NCBI RefSeq assembly: GCF_030286555.1
Contig: NZ_JASVWF010000011.1
Location: 52,342 to 116,341, forward strand
Origin: Actinomycetospora termitidis
GTDB taxonomy: Bacteria; Actinomycetota; Actinomycetes; Mycobacteriales; Pseudonocardiaceae
DNA length: 64,000 bases
Direction: 5' to 3'
Shown here: positions 61,693 to 64,000 of the stretch, one piece after another
Position numbering within the stretch: the stretch's first letter is position 1
How the letters are laid out: each line of letters starts with the position of its first letter
Program-made: the position numbers and the translations under genes
The notes under the pieces: model-generated
The model's input: the letters and a program-made list of their open reading frames with translations, nothing else
Told to the model about the DNA's origin: nothing
Database searches by the model: none

Positions 61693-63582
61693 CTACTCCT
61701 GTCCGCCCTCGCCCTGGTCGTCGCGCTTCCCGGCGTCGTGGTCGCCGTCCTGGTCGGCGCCGCTGGTCTGGTCGGTGGTGGCGGCGGCGGTGGGGTGGTC
61801 GAACACCTCGGCGTCGGTGACGGGCTGGCCGGTGGCGTAGCGCTCGATCGCGGACCGCTCGTAGCCCCAGACTTCGAGCTGGTCGAGGTAGCGGACCAGC
61901 CCGGCGTCGGCGCGTTCGAACCCGGGGCGGTCCAGCGCCCAGCGCCACATCTGCCGGTTCGTCTCGCCCTCGATCGCGCCGAGCACCATGCCGAGGGTGA
62001 GCACCGCGCAGCGGGCCTCGCTGGCCCCGGCGGCGAGCTTGCCGATCCGCTCGTGATCAGCCGGTCCAGCCAGCGGCCGCTCCGCTGCGGCGGGGGTGGG
62101 GCAGAGCAGGGCGGCGGCGGTGGCGTGGCCGCGCTCGGCGGCCCGGCACACAGTGTAGCGGTCGGTCAGGAACGCTGAGACGACCCATGCGTTCGCGCCC
62201 TTGGGCGGGGTCTTGCGGGTCAGCAGCTCAAACAGGAACTCCCGCCGCGCGGTCGTGGCGGCCTCCCAGGCCTTGTTCCCCGCGATCACCCGACGGCGGT
62301 GGGCCTTGGCCGCTTCCTGCTCGGCCAGGACCCGCGCGGCGGCCTGCTCGGTGGTCTCCGACGAGCGCGGTACCGCCTTCGCCGCGCGCGGTGTGTACAG
62401 CTGCCCGCCGCGCCGCGCGCGGTGCCCGTAGGCGGTGGGGTTGGTGCACACGTGGACCGCCACGACCTGCAGCTGCCGTCGCGGGCCGGTGTAGGTCGTG
62501 GCCAGGTAGGCCGCGTTCCCCGGGCACGACGCGTGCTCCTCGGCGGTGATCGCGGGCGGCAACGCCTCGGCGTCGGACCGCCGCGCCGGTGCGGCCACGT
62601 CGAACTCGTCCAGCTCGTCGAACTCGCCGTCCTCGCCGAACTCACTGTCGAACTCGCTGTCGAACTCGCTGTCGTCCCGGTCGCCGTCCTCGTCGTCGCT
62701 CGTAGCGGCGTCCGGGCCGTCTGCAGGGTGGGCGTCCTGCGCCTGGGTGGTGTCGTCGCCCTCGGCGCTGGGCTCGGGGGCGTCGGTGAGCTCGGTCAGC
62801 TTCTCGATGCCGCTGTGGTAGTCGGGGCGCTCGATGATCGGGACCTCGGCGGCCTCCAGCTCGGCGGTGACCGCCGCGCGTCCGGCGGTCTCGATCCGGT
62901 CGGCGCGCAGCCGGGCGGCGGTGTGGGCGAAGCTGCCGAAGCCGACACCGCTGATCCCGTCGAGCAGTGCCCGGTACGCGGCGGGGTCGTCGTCGAACTC
63001 GGCGAGCACGGCGGCCTGCTCCAGGGTCATCGGCACCTCGCGCACCGTCTCGCGGACCCCGGCGCTCCCGCCCGCGCGCAGCGCGGCGACCACCTCGCGG
63101 CGCGGGGCCTTGGTGGCGGTGGCGATCTTCCCGGCGCTGAGCCCGAGGGCGGCGAGGTCGGCGAACGCGGTGAGCTGGTCGGCGGTGCTCAGCCCCTGCC
63201 GGACCTGGTTCTCCACTACCTGTTCGGCGATCCGGTCGGCTTCCTCGGCGTCGGCGTCGCTGGCCCCGACCGGGCCGACGATGACCGGGACGGTCGCGAG
63301 GTCGGCGAGGATCGCGGCGGTGGTGCGCCGGTGCCCGAACCGCACGCGGGCGCGGCCGTCGTCGGTGGCGACGGCGATGATCGGTTGGAGCACCCCGTGG
63401 GTGCGCACCGAGGACACGAACGCGCGGTCGGCGGTGGTGTCGAGGCGGACGTTGCGGTCCATGAGCAGGGTGCGCGGGTCGAGCTGCTGGACCCGGTCGG
63501 GGTCGGCCACGACCGGGGCGGGCGCGGCGGCCGTGCTCGGCTGGTCGGCCGTGGTGGTCTCGGTGTCGGGGGCGATGGTCAT
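61693..63582 (-). CDS. ParB/Spo0J-like DNA-binding protein, leader B unit 4
   Basis: 629 residues from ATG 63582. The N-terminal ParB nuclease-fold domain is visible as LDPRTLLMDRNVRLD, VSSVRTHGVLQPIIAVATDD and VRFGHRRTTAA (the GxRR box), then the HTH LGLSAGKIATATKAPRREVV. An acidic linker with DSEFDSEFDSEF (~305) leads to a long C-terminal domain of unknown fold with CPGNAAYLATTY and VCTNPTAYGH. It has no adjacent ParA, so it is not a standard partition gene. ParB-like proteins are known in plasmid leading regions. P1 base of leader B copy 4 is 84 nt upstream. Confidence 0.88.
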   Translation of the reverse strand: MTIAPDTETTTADQPSTAAAPAPVVADPDRVQQLDPRTLLMDRNVRLDTTADRAFVSSVRTHGVLQPIIAVATDDGRARVRFGHRRTTAAILADLATVPVIVGPVGASDADAEEADRIAEQVVENQVRQGLSTADQLTAFADLAALGLSAGKIATATKAPRREVVAALRAGGSAGVRETVREVPMTLEQAAVLAEFDDDPAAYRALLDGISGVGFGSFAHTAARLRADRIETAGRAAVTAELEAAEVPIIERPDYHSGIEKLTELTDAPEPSAEGDDTTQAQDAHPADGPDAATSDDEDGDRDDSEFDSEFDSEFGEDGEFDELDEFDVAAPARRSDAEALPPAITAEEHASCPGNAAYLATTYTGPRRQLQVVAVHVCTNPTAYGHRARRGGQLYTPRAAKAVPRSSETTEQAAARVLAEQEAAKAHRRRVIAGNKAWEAATTARREFLFELLTRKTPPKGANAWVVSAFLTDRYTVCRAAERGHATAAALLCPTPAAAERPLAGPADHERIGKLAAGASEARCAVLTLGMVLGAIEGETNRQMWRWALDRPGFERADAGLVRYLDQLEVWGYERSAIERYATGQPVTDAEVFDHPTAAATTDQTSGADQDGDHDAGKRDDQGEGGQE

Positions 63583-63617
63583 CGCTGGTGTCCTCCTGGG
63601 ACTCGTCGCGAAGCTGC

Positions 63618-64000
63618 GGGGACGAGGCGAAGACCGGCGCCGGACCTGGGGGTCCGGCGACCCTTTCCTTCGCCCCGTGGGGCGCGAGTCGAATGGAGGG
63701 ACCGGGGGCCGGTCCGCGCTCGCGCGGACGGTCGGGGGTTCCGGCTCCTCCGAACCACGTGACCCGACCGATGCCACGCCGCGCCCGCGCCACCCGAGCC
63801 GCATGTCGGGTCACTGGTTCGGCGCGGGCCGGGTTCATCGACCGCTCGCCGGCCACCGGGCACTCAGACTCGGCACGCCCCACGGGGAGAAGAAAGACCA
63901 GCGCGAAGCGCCGCCGCGACAGCGGCGCCCGAAAAGGGCCCGAAGGGCCCCCGGGCCGCCCGGCCCTGAGGAGCCCCCAGCAGGACGCGGGCCGCCCGCG
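63618..64000 (-). promoter_or_regulatory. Structured leader B, copy 4 of 4 (cut by window edge)
   Basis: Nearly identical to copy 1. P1 pairs 63667-63690 with 63867-63892, P2 is 63712-63718 with 63723-63729, P3 is 63750-63768 with 63805-63822. The sequence follows copy 1 to the end of the window, so its outer part is not visible. Confidence 0.88.

Noticed and set aside
55900..63840. Conserved minus-strand start MNPA..EPVTR inside leaders B1, B3 and B4 as a leader peptide
   Set aside because: It coincides with the P3 stem, which explains its conservation; copy 2 does not keep it and the frame relation to the downstream gene differs between copies.
53688..64000. CRISPR array or transposon ends as explanation for the repeats
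   Set aside because: Copies are hundreds of bases long, irregularly spaced, each tied to a gene start, and lack spacer structure or flanking duplications.

Overview
The window is very GC-rich DNA with the coding style of an actinobacterium. A WhiB protein, XRE/DUF5753 and DUF6879 regulators, an EspR-like regulator, SCO6880-type secretion genes and DUF2637 all point the same way; a Pseudonocardia-like host is an inference. Most of it reads as one large conjugative element (plasmid or integrated plasmid). A short chromosome-like left flank carries the end of an acyl-CoA dehydrogenase gene, a TetR regulator and a broken IS256-type transposase.

Layout. 1.5-2.7 kb: tyrosine recombinase abutting the transposase fragment. 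2.8-7.5 kb: a TniA/TniB-like transposition pair flanked by two paralogous genes of unknown function. 7.5-14.6 kb: maintenance block, with a repeat-rich non-coding stretch, a ParA ATPase and its coupled partner, small cargo genes, a large HTH protein that may be the replication initiator, a structured + strand RNA candidate and a ribbon-helix-helix-like protein. 14.8-19.0 kb: a minus-strand operon of EspR-like regulator, small regulator, ImmA/IrrE-like peptidase, MAB_1171c-like membrane protein and amidohydrolase. 19.4-24.4 kb: ECF sigma factor, anti-sigma-like protein and a 1232-residue surface protein joining a GH12 cellulase domain to a polysaccharide-lyase domain. 24.6-34.0 kb: type IV secretion genes (ParA-like ATPase, VirB2-like, VirB8/TcpC-like candidate, VirB6-like, SCO6880, VirB4 ATPase, VirB1-like wall hydrolase). 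34.0-35.7 kb: XRE/DUF6879 pair. 36.0-41.6 kb: WhiB, small membrane proteins, DUF2637 protein, VirD4 coupling protein and DUF4913 protein. 41.6-45.2 kb: HAD-like and nucleoside-hydrolase cargo. 45.4-51.2 kb: a one-domain relaxase homologue facing a full-length MobF relaxase-helicase. 51.2-51.55 kb: probable oriT with three 14-nt iterons.

The most unusual part is 53.3-64.0 kb. Six minus-strand transcription units (a Zn-finger-like protein, two DUF3846-like proteins, a DprA homologue, a ParB-like protein and others) each follow a long conserved non-coding leader of one of two families. Four copies of leader B share one multi-helix fold held by compensatory base changes, and two copies of leader A share a nested hairpin. 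The start codons lie 76-84 nt from the base of the structure in all six. The genes all point toward the candidate oriT. That geometry suits transcription from the incoming single strand, as at the Frpo/ssi promoters of F-type plasmids, so this may be an actinobacterial counterpart or a shared RNA switch. The fold and spacing are read from the sequence; the function is inference.
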